Assembly: GCA_016707425.1 (NCBI GenBank)
Contig: JADJHU010000011.1
Span: forward strand, 1-64,000
DNA length: 64,000 nucleotides
Source: Gammaproteobacteria bacterium
Lineage (GTDB): Bacteria; Pseudomonadota; Gammaproteobacteria; Steroidobacterales; Steroidobacteraceae
Direction of reading: 5' to 3'
Of the stretch, positions 56,589-64,000 are shown in pieces. The position numbers and the translations under genes are program-made. Under the pieces are notes generated by a model that saw only the letters and a program-made list of their open reading frames with translations, had not been told where the DNA came from and searched no databases. Each line of letters starts with the position of its first letter. The stretch's first letter is position 1.

Positions 56589-58569
56589 GTGGCATCAACT
56601 CCAGAACCGGCCGCAAACGACCGGTCACGCAAGCGCAATCCTCAGCGACCCTGGTCCGTCGAGGACTCGCTCGAGCTCTACAACGTCGAGGCGTGGGGCA
56701 AGAACTACTTCTCGATCAATGCGCAAGGGCACGTGGTCGTGCGTCCGGACACGACGTCCGAGCGCGAAATCGACCTGTACGAGGTGGTCCAGGGCCTGAA
56801 GGCGCGGGATCTCACGACGCCCGTGGTGGTCCGCTTTTCCGACATTCTGGCGCATCGTCTCCGGCGGCTGCATGAGGCCTTCGCGCAGGCCATCGCCGAG
56901 AACGAGTACGCGGGCCGCTACGCGGCCGTCTTCCCCATCAAGGTGAACCAGCAGCGCCTGGTCGTGGAAGAAGTGTTCCGCTACGGCAGGGAGTTCTCCT
57001 TCGGCCTGGAGGTCGGCTCGAAACCCGAGCTCCTCGCCGTGATGGCAATGACCGAAGGCTCGCTCGACCGGCTGATCATCTGCAACGGATTCAAGGACGA
57101 CAGCTACATCGAAGCGGTGATCCTGGCAACCAAGCTCGGGCGCACGATCATTCCCGTCGTCGAGAACTTCTCCGAGCTGCACCTGATCCTGAAGCATGCA
57201 GACGCCTGCGGCGTGCGGCCGCGCATCGGCGTGCGCGTGAAACTCGCCAGCGAGGGCTCGGGACGCTGGCGCGAGTCGGCCGGCGACAAGTCGAAGTTCG
57301 GTCTCTTCGTCACCGAGATCCTCGAGCTGCACCGCATCCTCGAGGAGCGGGACATGCTCGACTGCCTGCAGCTCGTGCACTGCCATCCGGGAAGCCAGCT
57401 GCAGGACATCCGGCGCGTAAAAGAGGCTGTGAACGAGCTCGCCCACGTGTACGCGGAGCTGAAGCTCATGGGCGCGGGTCTCCGCTATATCGACGTGGGC
57501 GGCGGACTCGGTGTCGACTACGACGGCTCGGGCACGAACTTCGAATCCTCGATGAACTACACGCTGAACGAATACGCGAGCGACGTCGTCTATCGCATCG
57601 CCAGCGTCTGTAACGCACGCGGCATCGAGCACCCCATGATTGTGAGCGAATCGGGCCGGGCCACAGCCGCCCATCACAGCGTGCTCATCTTCAACACCGT
57701 CGGACGCTCGGCGCGTGACCGCTTCCGCGTATCGGGGCGTGAGGCAGAAGACTACGACGGCGAGCAGGAGCTGCCGCAGCCCGTACAGGACCTCTTCGAG
57801 GCCTATCGTGCCGTGAGCCGGCGACGGCTCGTCGAGTGCTACCACGATGCGCTAACCGCCCGCGAGCAGGCACTGCAGATGTTCAGCCTGGGACTCCTCT
57901 CGCTCAGCTTCCGGGGTCTGGCCGAACGGCTCTTCTGGGCCACGTGCACGCGCATCCGCGACTTCTGCCGGAAGCTCGGCGACGACTGCCCCGAGGAGCT
58001 CGAGGACCTCGAGACCCTCCTCGCGGACGTCTACTTCTGCAACTTCTCTGTCTTCCAGTCACTGCCGGACTCATGGGCCATCGATCAGCTCTTCCCGATC
58101 ATGCCCGTGCACCGCCTTGACGAGCAGCCGACCCGCAAGGGCGTGCTCGCCGACATCACCTGCGATTCCGACGGCAAGATCGACCGCTTCGTGTCCCCGC
58201 GCGACGTCAAGCGCACGCTCGAGCTGCACGACATCAGCGAAGAGGAGGAGTATTACCTCGCCGTATTCCTCGTGGGCGCCTACCAGGAGACGCTCGGCGA
58301 CCTGCACAACCTCTTCGGCGACACCCACGTCGTGCACATCCGCCTGCACGACGAGGGGCGGCTGGTGGATCGAGGAAATCGTCAAGGGCGACACGGCAAA
58401 CAAGGTGCTGGAGTACATGGAATACGACGTCGACGAGCTCTACCCGGCGCTCGCCCGCGACTGCGAACGCGCGATCCGCGAGGGGCGCATGACGCTCGCC
58501 GAGAGTCAGGCCCTGAAGCGCTTCTACGAGGGCGAGCTCAACGGCTACTCCTATCTGGAGCCGGGCTGA
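56589..58569 (+). CDS. speA: Biosynthetic arginine decarboxylase, frameshifted near its end
   Basis: PLP enzyme turning arginine to agmatine for polyamine synthesis. The protein shows YNVEAWGKNYFSINAQG near the start, the PLP lysine in FPIKVNQQR, EVGSKPEL, HCHPGSQ and DVGGGLGVDYDG. The frame breaks after LHDEG; the continuation GGWWIEEIVKGDTANKV through YSYLEPG is in the next frame. One extra G in the GGGG at 58355-58358 explains it. Corrected length is 659 residues, as in E. coli. GTG start at 56589. Its product feeds putrescine and, through Hss nearby, homospermidine. Confidence 0.93.
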
Positions 58570-58572
58570 AAA

Positions 58573-58588
58573 GGCGCGTTTGCGCGCC
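58573..58588 (+). terminator. Short GC hairpin after speA
   Basis: GGCGCG, loop TTTG, CGCGCC 3 bp after the speA stop. No real T-run, so a weak or Rho-assisted terminator. Confidence 0.4.
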
Positions 58589-58733
58589 ATTCGACCCGGG
58601 AGTACGATCGGGCCGTTCGTCCTCCTGAGTGTGCCGGGTGCTCCGAGGCCCATGACCTGCTTGCTGCCAACCCGCGGTACAGACGATCCGTACGACCCGG
58701 GTCACGGATGTGCCCATTCCGAGAGATGACCGG

Positions 58734-59015
58734 ATGACGACGATCTACGTGGGCAATCTGCCCTTCAATGCAACCGAACAGGATCTGCGAGTACTCTTCG
58801 AGCGCCACGGCACGGTCGACTCGGTGAAGCTGATCAACGACCGCGAGACAGGCAAGCCCCGCGGCTTCGGCTTCGTCGACATGCCGCCCGCCGAGGCACA
58901 GGGCGCCATCCAGGCGCTGAACGGTTATCAGATGGGTGGCCGCCCGCTGCGCGTCAACGAAGCGCAGGAGCGTCCGCAGCGACCCCGCCAGGGAGGGGGT
59001 CCTTTCCGCCGGTGA
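58734..59015 (+). CDS. Small RRM RNA-binding protein
   Basis: A 93-residue single RNA recognition motif with RNP2 (TIYVGNL) and RNP1 (KPRGFGFVDM), and a short basic Pro/Gly/Arg tail. Resembles bacterial Rbp proteins linked to cold response. It has its own terminator. Target RNAs are unknown. Confidence 0.9.
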   Translation: MTTIYVGNLPFNATEQDLRVLFERHGTVDSVKLINDRETGKPRGFGFVDMPPAEAQGAIQALNGYQMGGRPLRVNEAQERPQRPRQGGGPFRR

Positions 59016-59042
59016 CGGCTGGCATTCCGGCTGCCTCACGGA

Positions 59043-59065
59043 CCCCGCCGTGCGCGGGGTTCTTC
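59043..59065 (+). terminator. Intrinsic terminator after the RRM gene
   Basis: CCCCGC, loop CGTGC, GCGGGG followed by TTCTTC. It lies 28 bp after the RRM stop. Confidence 0.75.
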
Positions 59066-59105
59066 ATTACGCCCGCCTGAGCTGGCCCGTCACGAGGAGA
59101 TCCGC

Positions 59106-59927
59106 ATGAGAACCGTGCTGCTGATGTCCATCCTCGCCAACGTGCTCGCCGGCTGTGCAAGTCCCGGCAGCACACGCACGGAGACTGCCGCCGCGATCGA
59201 CGGCGTTCTTGCCGGCGGCCAGCGCTCCGAGGCGCACCGGGAGCGCGACCGCTACCGCCACCCGAAGGAAACGCTGCTGTTCTTCGGCGTCCGGCCCGAG
59301 CTGCGGATCGTCGAGGTCTGGCCGGGCGGTGCAGGCTGGTACACCGAGATCCTGGCGCCCCTGGTGCGCGAGAAGGGTCAATACTACGCAGCGCAGTACG
59401 AGGCCGATGCGTCGAACGAATACGTGACGCGCGAGCTCGCACGTTTCCGGGAGAAGCTTGCGTCCCGACCTGATCTCTACGACCGCGTGGTCGTCACGAC
59501 GCTGGGTCCATCGGGTGCGGCGATCGCACCGCCGGCATCCGCGGACATGGTCGTCACCTTCCGCAACATTCACAGCTGGATGGCACGAGGGTGGGCGCCG
59601 CAGGCCTTCGCGGCGATGTATGCGGCGCTCAAGCCCGGCGGCGTGCTCGGTGTCGTCGAGCATCGCGGACCCGGCGGCGAGCAGGACCCGCAGGCGCGCC
59701 GCGGCTATGTCAACGAGGACTACGCGATCCGGATGATCGAGGCGGCTGGCTTCCGGCTCGCCGGCAAGTCGTCCGTCAACGACAACCCGCGTGATACCAA
59801 GGACTACGAGCAGGGTGTCTGGACGCTGCCACCGACGCTGCGCCTCGGCACGACCGATCGCCAGAAATACCTGGATATCGGCGAAAGCGACCGCTTCACG
59901 CTGAAGTTCGAGAAACCGGCGAAATAG
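59106..59927 (+). CDS. Exported methyltransferase-like lipoprotein
   Basis: A 273-residue protein with a lipoprotein signal (MRTVLLMSILANVLAGC, lipobox LAGC) and a class I methyltransferase-like fold similar to COG4798 proteins. The usual SAM loop is altered to VEVWPGGAGWYTEILAP; later LKPGGVLGVVEHRG and YVNEDYAIRMIEAAGF match methyltransferase strands 5-6. S-adenosylmethionine is not expected outside the cytoplasm, so it may bind another ligand or be a non-catalytic relative. Function unknown. Confidence 0.78.
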   Translation: MRTVLLMSILANVLAGCASPGSTRTETAAAIDGVLAGGQRSEAHRERDRYRHPKETLLFFGVRPELRIVEVWPGGAGWYTEILAPLVREKGQYYAAQYEADASNEYVTRELARFREKLASRPDLYDRVVVTTLGPSGAAIAPPASADMVVTFRNIHSWMARGWAPQAFAAMYAALKPGGVLGVVEHRGPGGEQDPQARRGYVNEDYAIRMIEAAGFRLAGKSSVNDNPRDTKDYEQGVWTLPPTLRLGTTDRQKYLDIGESDRFTLKFEKPAK

Positions 59928-59942
59928 CCGGCAGACCGCGAC

Positions 59943-62033
59943 CTACCACATCTCGCGGACGCGGCTGGTCACGTCGAGCAACTGGGGCGCCGAGGCATCG
60001 GCCAGAGCGGCCTCCCCGAGATGCGAGCCGTGGAAGCTCGTCTGATCGAAACAGCGCAGGACCTTCTCGGTCAGGAAGCGGCTGCGCCCGCCATACACGT
60101 GGCGGTCACCGTGACGCGCCTGGGCCGTGACCGGAAAGCGCAGCGGCGAGATGAGCTGCAGATCGGAACGCGCGCGAGTCATCGCCACATACAGCAGCCG
60201 CCGTTCCTCCTCGATGAGCTCCGGCCGGCCTGTGGAGAACTCGGACGGGAAACTGCCATCCACCACGTTCAGGACGTACACGCTGTCCCACTCCATCCCC
60301 TTCGCGGAATGGATCGTCGAGAGCACGAGATAATCCTCGTCGAGCAGCGGCTGCCCTGCGAGATCGCTGGTGGCCTGCGGCGGATCGAGCGTGAGCTCGG
60401 TGAGGAAGCGCTCGCGGGACGGATACTGGCCCGAGAGCAGCTCGAGCTGATCGAGATCGCCAATGCGCGTATGAACGTGCTCGTAGAGACGCTCGAGCTG
60501 CGGCTGGTACCACTCGCGCACGCGGCGCACCTGCCCCGGCCAGGGCCGTTGCGGAGTGCCCAGTTCCGTCATGAGCTCCGCGAAACGGGGCCAGTCGGTG
60601 CGCGCCCCGTGCGGCGGCGTGAGGCCGCCCAGAGCAGGGAAGGCCGCATCACCCGCGACCAGCTGATCGATGATGGCGCGCGCACCCGCCGGTCCCATGC
60701 CGGGCAGCAGCTGCAGCGCGCGGAAGGCGGCCAGGGCGTTGCGTGGATTGTCCGCCCAGCGCAGTACGGAGAGCAGATCCTTCACGTGGGCCGCCTCGAG
60801 GAACTTCAGCCCGCCGTACTTCACGAAGGGAATCCTGCGTTTCGTGAGCTCCACCTCGAGCAGGTCGCTGTGGCTCGCAGTCCGGAAGAGCACGGCCTGC
60901 TGTCGCAGCGGCACCTGCATCTCTCGCCGCTGCAGCACCTGGGTGCAGACATACTCCGCCTGCGAGGCCAGGTCGTCCGTGCTCACGAGCTTCGGCCGCG
61001 CGCCCTCGCCTCGGGCGGACAGGAGGTGTTTGCGATGCTGGCGCGAAGCCTCTGCCATGAGTGCGTTCGCTGCATCCAGCACGCCCTGGACCGAGCGGTA
61101 GTTCTGCGCGAGCGTGATCACCTCGGCGCGCGGCTGGTATCGCTCGGGGAAACCCAGGATGTTCTCGACTGCCGCGGCGCGGAAGGAATAGATGGCCTGT
61201 GCGTCGTCACCGACGACCGTCACGCCGGCGCCGTCGGGCTTGAGCGCGTGCACGATCCCGCCCTGCAGGACATTCGTATCCTGGTACTCATCGACGAGCA
61301 CATGATCGAAGTGCTGCCCGACGTGCGCGGCGAGCCGCGGCTCGCTGGTCATCATGATGTGCCAGTAGAGCAGCAGGTCGTCGTAGTCGAGGAGACCGTA
61401 GCGCCCTTTGCGCTCGACGTAGGCCCGATAGAGCTTCACGAGCTCGCCCTGCCACGGGACGCACCAGGGGTACTGCTGCTCCAGCGTCTCCTCGAGCGAC
61501 TTCTGCGTGTTCACGCGCCACGAGTAGATCGCGAGACAGGTATCCTTGCGCGGGAAGCGCTGCTCGCGCGCCGCGAGCCCGAGTTCCTGGCGCAACTGAT
61601 CGAGCAGATCCGCCGAGTCGCCCCGGTCCAGGACCGTGAAAGCAGGGTCCAGCCCGAGGGGCCGCGCATAATGGCGCAGGAGCCGGCTGCCGACGGAGTG
61701 GAAGGTCCCCACCCACCCCAGACGCTGCGTGACCGCGCGGGCGGCCGTACCGAGCGAGTCGTCGAGCGCCGTACGCACGATCTCGTGCGCACGGCGGCGC
61801 ATCTCCTGCGCCGCGCGGCGCGTGAAGGTGAGCATGAGGATGCGCGCCGGATCCACCCCGTGCAGCACGAGGTGCGCGACGCGATGCGCCAGCGTGCTCG
61901 TCTTGCCCGTACCTGCACCGGCGACGATCAGGAGCGGACCGGATGCAAAGCCCTTTTCCGGCAGCGGCTCACCATAGGACGCCGCCCGGCGCTGGAGTGC
62001 ATTGAGTTTCTCGAGGTGCGCACCGGTCGCCAT
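59943..62033 (-). CDS. UvrD/Rep-family ATP-dependent DNA helicase
   Basis: Superfamily 1A 3'-5' helicase of 696 residues. Motifs visible: Walker A GAGTGKT, motif Ia LTFTRRAAQEM, motif II DEYQDTN, motif III GDDAQAIYSFR, motif IV QNYRS, motif V HSAKGMEWDSVYV and motif VI LLYVAMTRA. Lacks the long C-terminal tail of UvrD, so it may be a paralogue rather than the repair helicase itself. Confidence 0.9.
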   Translation of the reverse strand: MATGAHLEKLNALQRRAASYGEPLPEKGFASGPLLIVAGAGTGKTSTLAHRVAHLVLHGVDPARILMLTFTRRAAQEMRRRAHEIVRTALDDSLGTAARAVTQRLGWVGTFHSVGSRLLRHYARPLGLDPAFTVLDRGDSADLLDQLRQELGLAAREQRFPRKDTCLAIYSWRVNTQKSLEETLEQQYPWCVPWQGELVKLYRAYVERKGRYGLLDYDDLLLYWHIMMTSEPRLAAHVGQHFDHVLVDEYQDTNVLQGGIVHALKPDGAGVTVVGDDAQAIYSFRAAAVENILGFPERYQPRAEVITLAQNYRSVQGVLDAANALMAEASRQHRKHLLSARGEGARPKLVSTDDLASQAEYVCTQVLQRREMQVPLRQQAVLFRTASHSDLLEVELTKRRIPFVKYGGLKFLEAAHVKDLLSVLRWADNPRNALAAFRALQLLPGMGPAGARAIIDQLVAGDAAFPALGGLTPPHGARTDWPRFAELMTELGTPQRPWPGQVRRVREWYQPQLERLYEHVHTRIGDLDQLELLSGQYPSRERFLTELTLDPPQATSDLAGQPLLDEDYLVLSTIHSAKGMEWDSVYVLNVVDGSFPSEFSTGRPELIEEERRLLYVAMTRARSDLQLISPLRFPVTAQARHGDRHVYGGRSRFLTEKVLRCFDQTSFHGSHLGEAALADASAPQLLDVTSRVREMW

Positions 62034-62104
62034 GGCGCGCCGACTATACGGAAAGGCGGGGCGCCGGTGCTAGGCTGGGCGCCACAGAGCAGCGGGAGAG
62101 CAGC

Positions 62105-62650
62105 ATGATCCTCGGGGAGCGCACCGTCTATCAGGGCCGCGTCATCACGGTGAAGGTGGAAACCGTGCGGCTGCCGAACGGGCGGGATGCCGCGCTCGAG
62201 ATCGTGCATCACCCCGGTGGAGCCGCGATCGCGGCCATTGATGCCGAAGGGCGCATCTGCCTGCTGCGCCAGTTCCGTCATGCGGGCGGCGGGTACGTCT
62301 GGGAGCTGCCGGCCGGCAAGCTCGAACCACCCGAGCCGCCACTCCAGACTGCGCAGCGCGAGCTCGGCGAGGAGGCCGGCGTGAGCGCGCGGCACTGGGA
62401 GAGCCTGGGGAGCTATCTGAGCTCACCGGGCGTATTCACCGAGGTGATCCACCTCTATCTCGCGCGTGAGCTCGAACCGGCGCAGGCAATGCCCGAGGAT
62501 CATGAAGTCTTCGAGGTGCACTGGGTGCCGCTCGCGACGGCGCGCCAGCAGGCGCTCTCGGGCGAGCTGCGCGACGGCAAGACCGTGCTCGGGATTCTGC
62601 GCGCCGCGACGCGCATCGGGGCGATTGCCGGTCCGCCGCCCGGAACGTGA
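62105..62650 (+). CDS. Nudix hydrolase, ADP-ribose pyrophosphatase type
   Basis: A 181-residue enzyme with the Nudix box at about 71-93 (GKLEPPEPPLQTAQRELGEE, then AGV) and the ADP-ribose subgroup signs LLRQFRHAGGGYVWELPAG and a proline-containing SSPGVFTE downstream. Likely splits ADP-ribose or ADP-sugars. GGGAGAGCAGC precedes the ATG. Confidence 0.88.
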   Translation: MILGERTVYQGRVITVKVETVRLPNGRDAALEIVHHPGGAAIAAIDAEGRICLLRQFRHAGGGYVWELPAGKLEPPEPPLQTAQRELGEEAGVSARHWESLGSYLSSPGVFTEVIHLYLARELEPAQAMPEDHEVFEVHWVPLATARQQALSGELRDGKTVLGILRAATRIGAIAGPPPGT

Positions 62651-62731
62651 GGCAGTGCACAGTCCGTCGCCGCAGCCCCGGCTAGCCTCGCAGCGTGCCG
62701 GCACAGGTCGGCGCGCATCCGACATAAGGCC

Positions 62732-63121
62732 GTGGACAAGCAAGAAAAACCATCTGCCGTCCCACCCCGGGATCCGACCGGAGGAGACACCTCCGCCACG
62801 GATCGACGGCGCATCGGCCGGATCGTGCACGACGAGCGCGGGGCGGCGACTCTGGAGTGGCAGACGATCCCGGTCGAGCGTACCGGGCGCTTCGAGCGCC
62901 TGGCGCTGGCGATCGAGACCGGGGACCCGTCGAGCGGCCCTCGCCCGGCCAGCCGCAGTGCACGGGGCTACGACCCCTACGAGCGCGTCGGCGGCTTCGG
63001 TACCGCGAAGCGTGACGACACCTCACAGACGCGGCGCGATCTGCGCAAGCTGAGCGAATGGATCAAGCTCCGGCGGGAGATCGAGGCGCGCAAGACTCGC
63101 GACGATACCACCGAAGACTGA
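62732..63121 (+). CDS. Hypothetical protein, charged, 129 residues
   Basis: Not recognised. GTG start at 62732. The N-terminal 30 residues look disordered (Pro, Asp, Thr, Arg); a short core reads RIVHDERGAATLEWQTIPV and LALAIETGD, then a GYDPYER motif and a basic helical end (LRKLSEWIKLRREIEARK). No signal or membrane part. Composition suggests a small nucleic-acid or protein-binding adaptor, but this is only a guess. Confidence 0.6.
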   Translation: MDKQEKPSAVPPRDPTGGDTSATDRRRIGRIVHDERGAATLEWQTIPVERTGRFERLALAIETGDPSSGPRPASRSARGYDPYERVGGFGTAKRDDTSQTRRDLRKLSEWIKLRREIEARKTRDDTTED

Positions 63122-63139
63122 GCACGACGCAGCCCTGCC

Positions 63140-63790
63140 TCAGGCCCTGTCGCGGATGTGCGCAATCTTGCGCAGATCGCTCAGCCTGTAGAAGCGCCGC
63201 AGCTCCGCCGTGAGCTCGCCGGCCGGCCCATCGTGCGCATCGCGCAGCAGGCGCTCGATGCGCCGGCAGAATCGCGCCGCGTAGTCCGACGCGGCCCGGT
63301 AGACCGCCGCGCGTTCGGCCGTCAGCTCGGGATCGAGTCGCGCGCGCCCGAAGAGCAGCCGGTGCACCTCCGCGGGAAAGCGCCGCGGCGACTGTCTGCG
63401 CAGCAGCCAGCAGCTGCCCACGTACTTGTCGATCTCTGCCTGGAGCTCGAGCTCGAGCAGCGAAACGGCACGATCGAAGCCGGCATGCCAGGCCAGATAC
63501 ACGAAGTGACTCACTCCCTCCAGCGCGGTCCAGTAATCGGCCAGATTGCCCGCATGCAGCGCATCGAGCGGATTCGAACGCTGCAGCCGCTCGACGAGCC
63601 GGGGATCGAGATACAGCGAGACACCGACCGTGTCGCCGTCAGTGGCAACGAACAGCTGCTCGTCGCTCCGGGACATGCCGGCGGTCAGCGGCAGACAGCG
63701 CCGGTCAGTGACGAGAAAGTCGCGCACGTCGTGCGCAAGGGGCACGTCGTAGATCCCGGCAAGCAGATCCTGCAGCTGCGTGAGGACCAT
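63140..63790 (-). CDS. Hypothetical protein, 216 residues
   Basis: Not recognised. Soluble, mixed alpha/beta at the start (FLVTDRRCLPLTAG, GVSLYLDPRLVERL) and helical later (HFVYLAWHAGFDRAVSLLEL, IDKYVGSCWLL, RFYRLSDLRKIAHIR). It lies 5 bp downstream of the partial gene at the right edge, so they are probably one operon. Confidence 0.65.
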   Translation of the reverse strand: MVLTQLQDLLAGIYDVPLAHDVRDFLVTDRRCLPLTAGMSRSDEQLFVATDGDTVGVSLYLDPRLVERLQRSNPLDALHAGNLADYWTALEGVSHFVYLAWHAGFDRAVSLLELELQAEIDKYVGSCWLLRRQSPRRFPAEVHRLLFGRARLDPELTAERAAVYRAASDYAARFCRRIERLLRDAHDGPAGELTAELRRFYRLSDLRKIAHIRDRA

Positions 63791-63795
63791 GGCCT

Positions 63796-64000
63796 TCAGT
63801 GCGCCCGGCCCGCGCGAGCCTGGGCAACCGGCTCGACGCCGAGGCTGCGCAGCAGCACGCCGGCGCGCCGGCTGCCCGTCTTCATCCAGATCTCGTAGAG
63901 CCTGAGGATGTCGCGCGCCGAGTGGCCGCAGGAGCTCTCGCTCACTTCGTTCAGCGCATCCACGATCGGCTGAAATTTCGCGGCAAGCTCGCCGAAGATA
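63796..64000 (-). CDS. 3' end of an unidentified gene, cut by the window edge
   Basis: About 67 C-terminal residues are visible (IFGELAAKFQPIVDALNEVS, then ARDILRLYEIWMKTGSRRAG). Helical, no known domain. Upstream partner of the 216-residue gene. Confidence 0.6.
   Translation of the reverse strand, partial: IFGELAAKFQPIVDALNEVSESSCGHSARDILRLYEIWMKTGSRRAGVLLRSLGVEPVAQARAGRAH

Overview
The window is a GC-rich, gene-dense chromosomal segment with about 60 genes and few gaps above 200 bp. Gene content points to a gammaproteobacterium: a full-length PlsB-type acyltransferase, dusB-fis, rhlB opposite trxA-rho, aroQ-accB-accC-prmA, purH-purD, YrfG-like nucleotidase, GreB and ArfB. The codon use, a CIRCE-controlled groESL, homospermidine synthase and a DUF1302/DUF1329/RND locus fit the Nevskiales/Steroidobacterales/Xanthomonadales side of the class. 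That placement is inference. No prophage, insertion sequence, CRISPR array, tRNA or rRNA was seen.

Layout: 1-2465 cysJI (minus). 2612-3904 a heme lipoprotein, a small membrane-protein remnant and a cupin. 4081-7303 mtnP-apt-mtnA-aldolase, a nucleoside salvage operon. 7309-11941 a TolC/MacA/MacB-type efflux operon (minus). 12108-14882 thioesterase and groESL. 14993-17935 cutA, dsbD and a TlpA-like thioredoxin. 18003-26457 a housekeeping run (aroQ, accB, accC, prmA, zinc-ribbon protein, dusB, fis, purH, purD). 26467-30631 an outer-membrane protein, rho, trxA and rhlB. 30643-33405 nucleotidase, small coiled-coil protein, MscS channel and arfB. 33431-41798 a coupled operon DUF1302-DUF1329-YCF48-RND-PLP decarboxylase. 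41966-46915 lipid genes (plsB, hydrolase, patatin). 46835-48329 an orphan phage-sheath-like protein. 48375-52449 envelope genes (rhomboid, L,D-transpeptidase, two TPM proteins, LemA). 52621-59927 greB, homospermidine synthase, GST, sulfurtransferase, speA, an RRM protein and a methyltransferase-like lipoprotein. 59943-64000 a UvrD-type helicase, a Nudix hydrolase and three uncharacterised genes.

The sequence shows many single-base frameshifts in conserved genes, some of them normally essential: cysI, a cupin, the MacB-type ATPase, rho, plsB, an alpha/beta hydrolase, the sheath protein and speA. In each of the seven whole genes, correcting one base gives a length divisible by three and the family's usual reading frame; cysI is cut by the window edge. 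Most sit in or beside G/C runs. This looks like indel error in a long-read or low-coverage assembly. cysJ in addition lacks about 45 residues in frame.

The most interesting biology is the mtnP-apt-mtnA-class II aldolase operon (probably a DHAP-shunt route for 5'-methylthioadenosine and 5'-deoxyadenosine), the RND locus with a translationally coupled amino-acid decarboxylase, the stand-alone sheath-like protein overlapping a patatin gene, and a clear CIRCE operator overlapping the groESL promoter.
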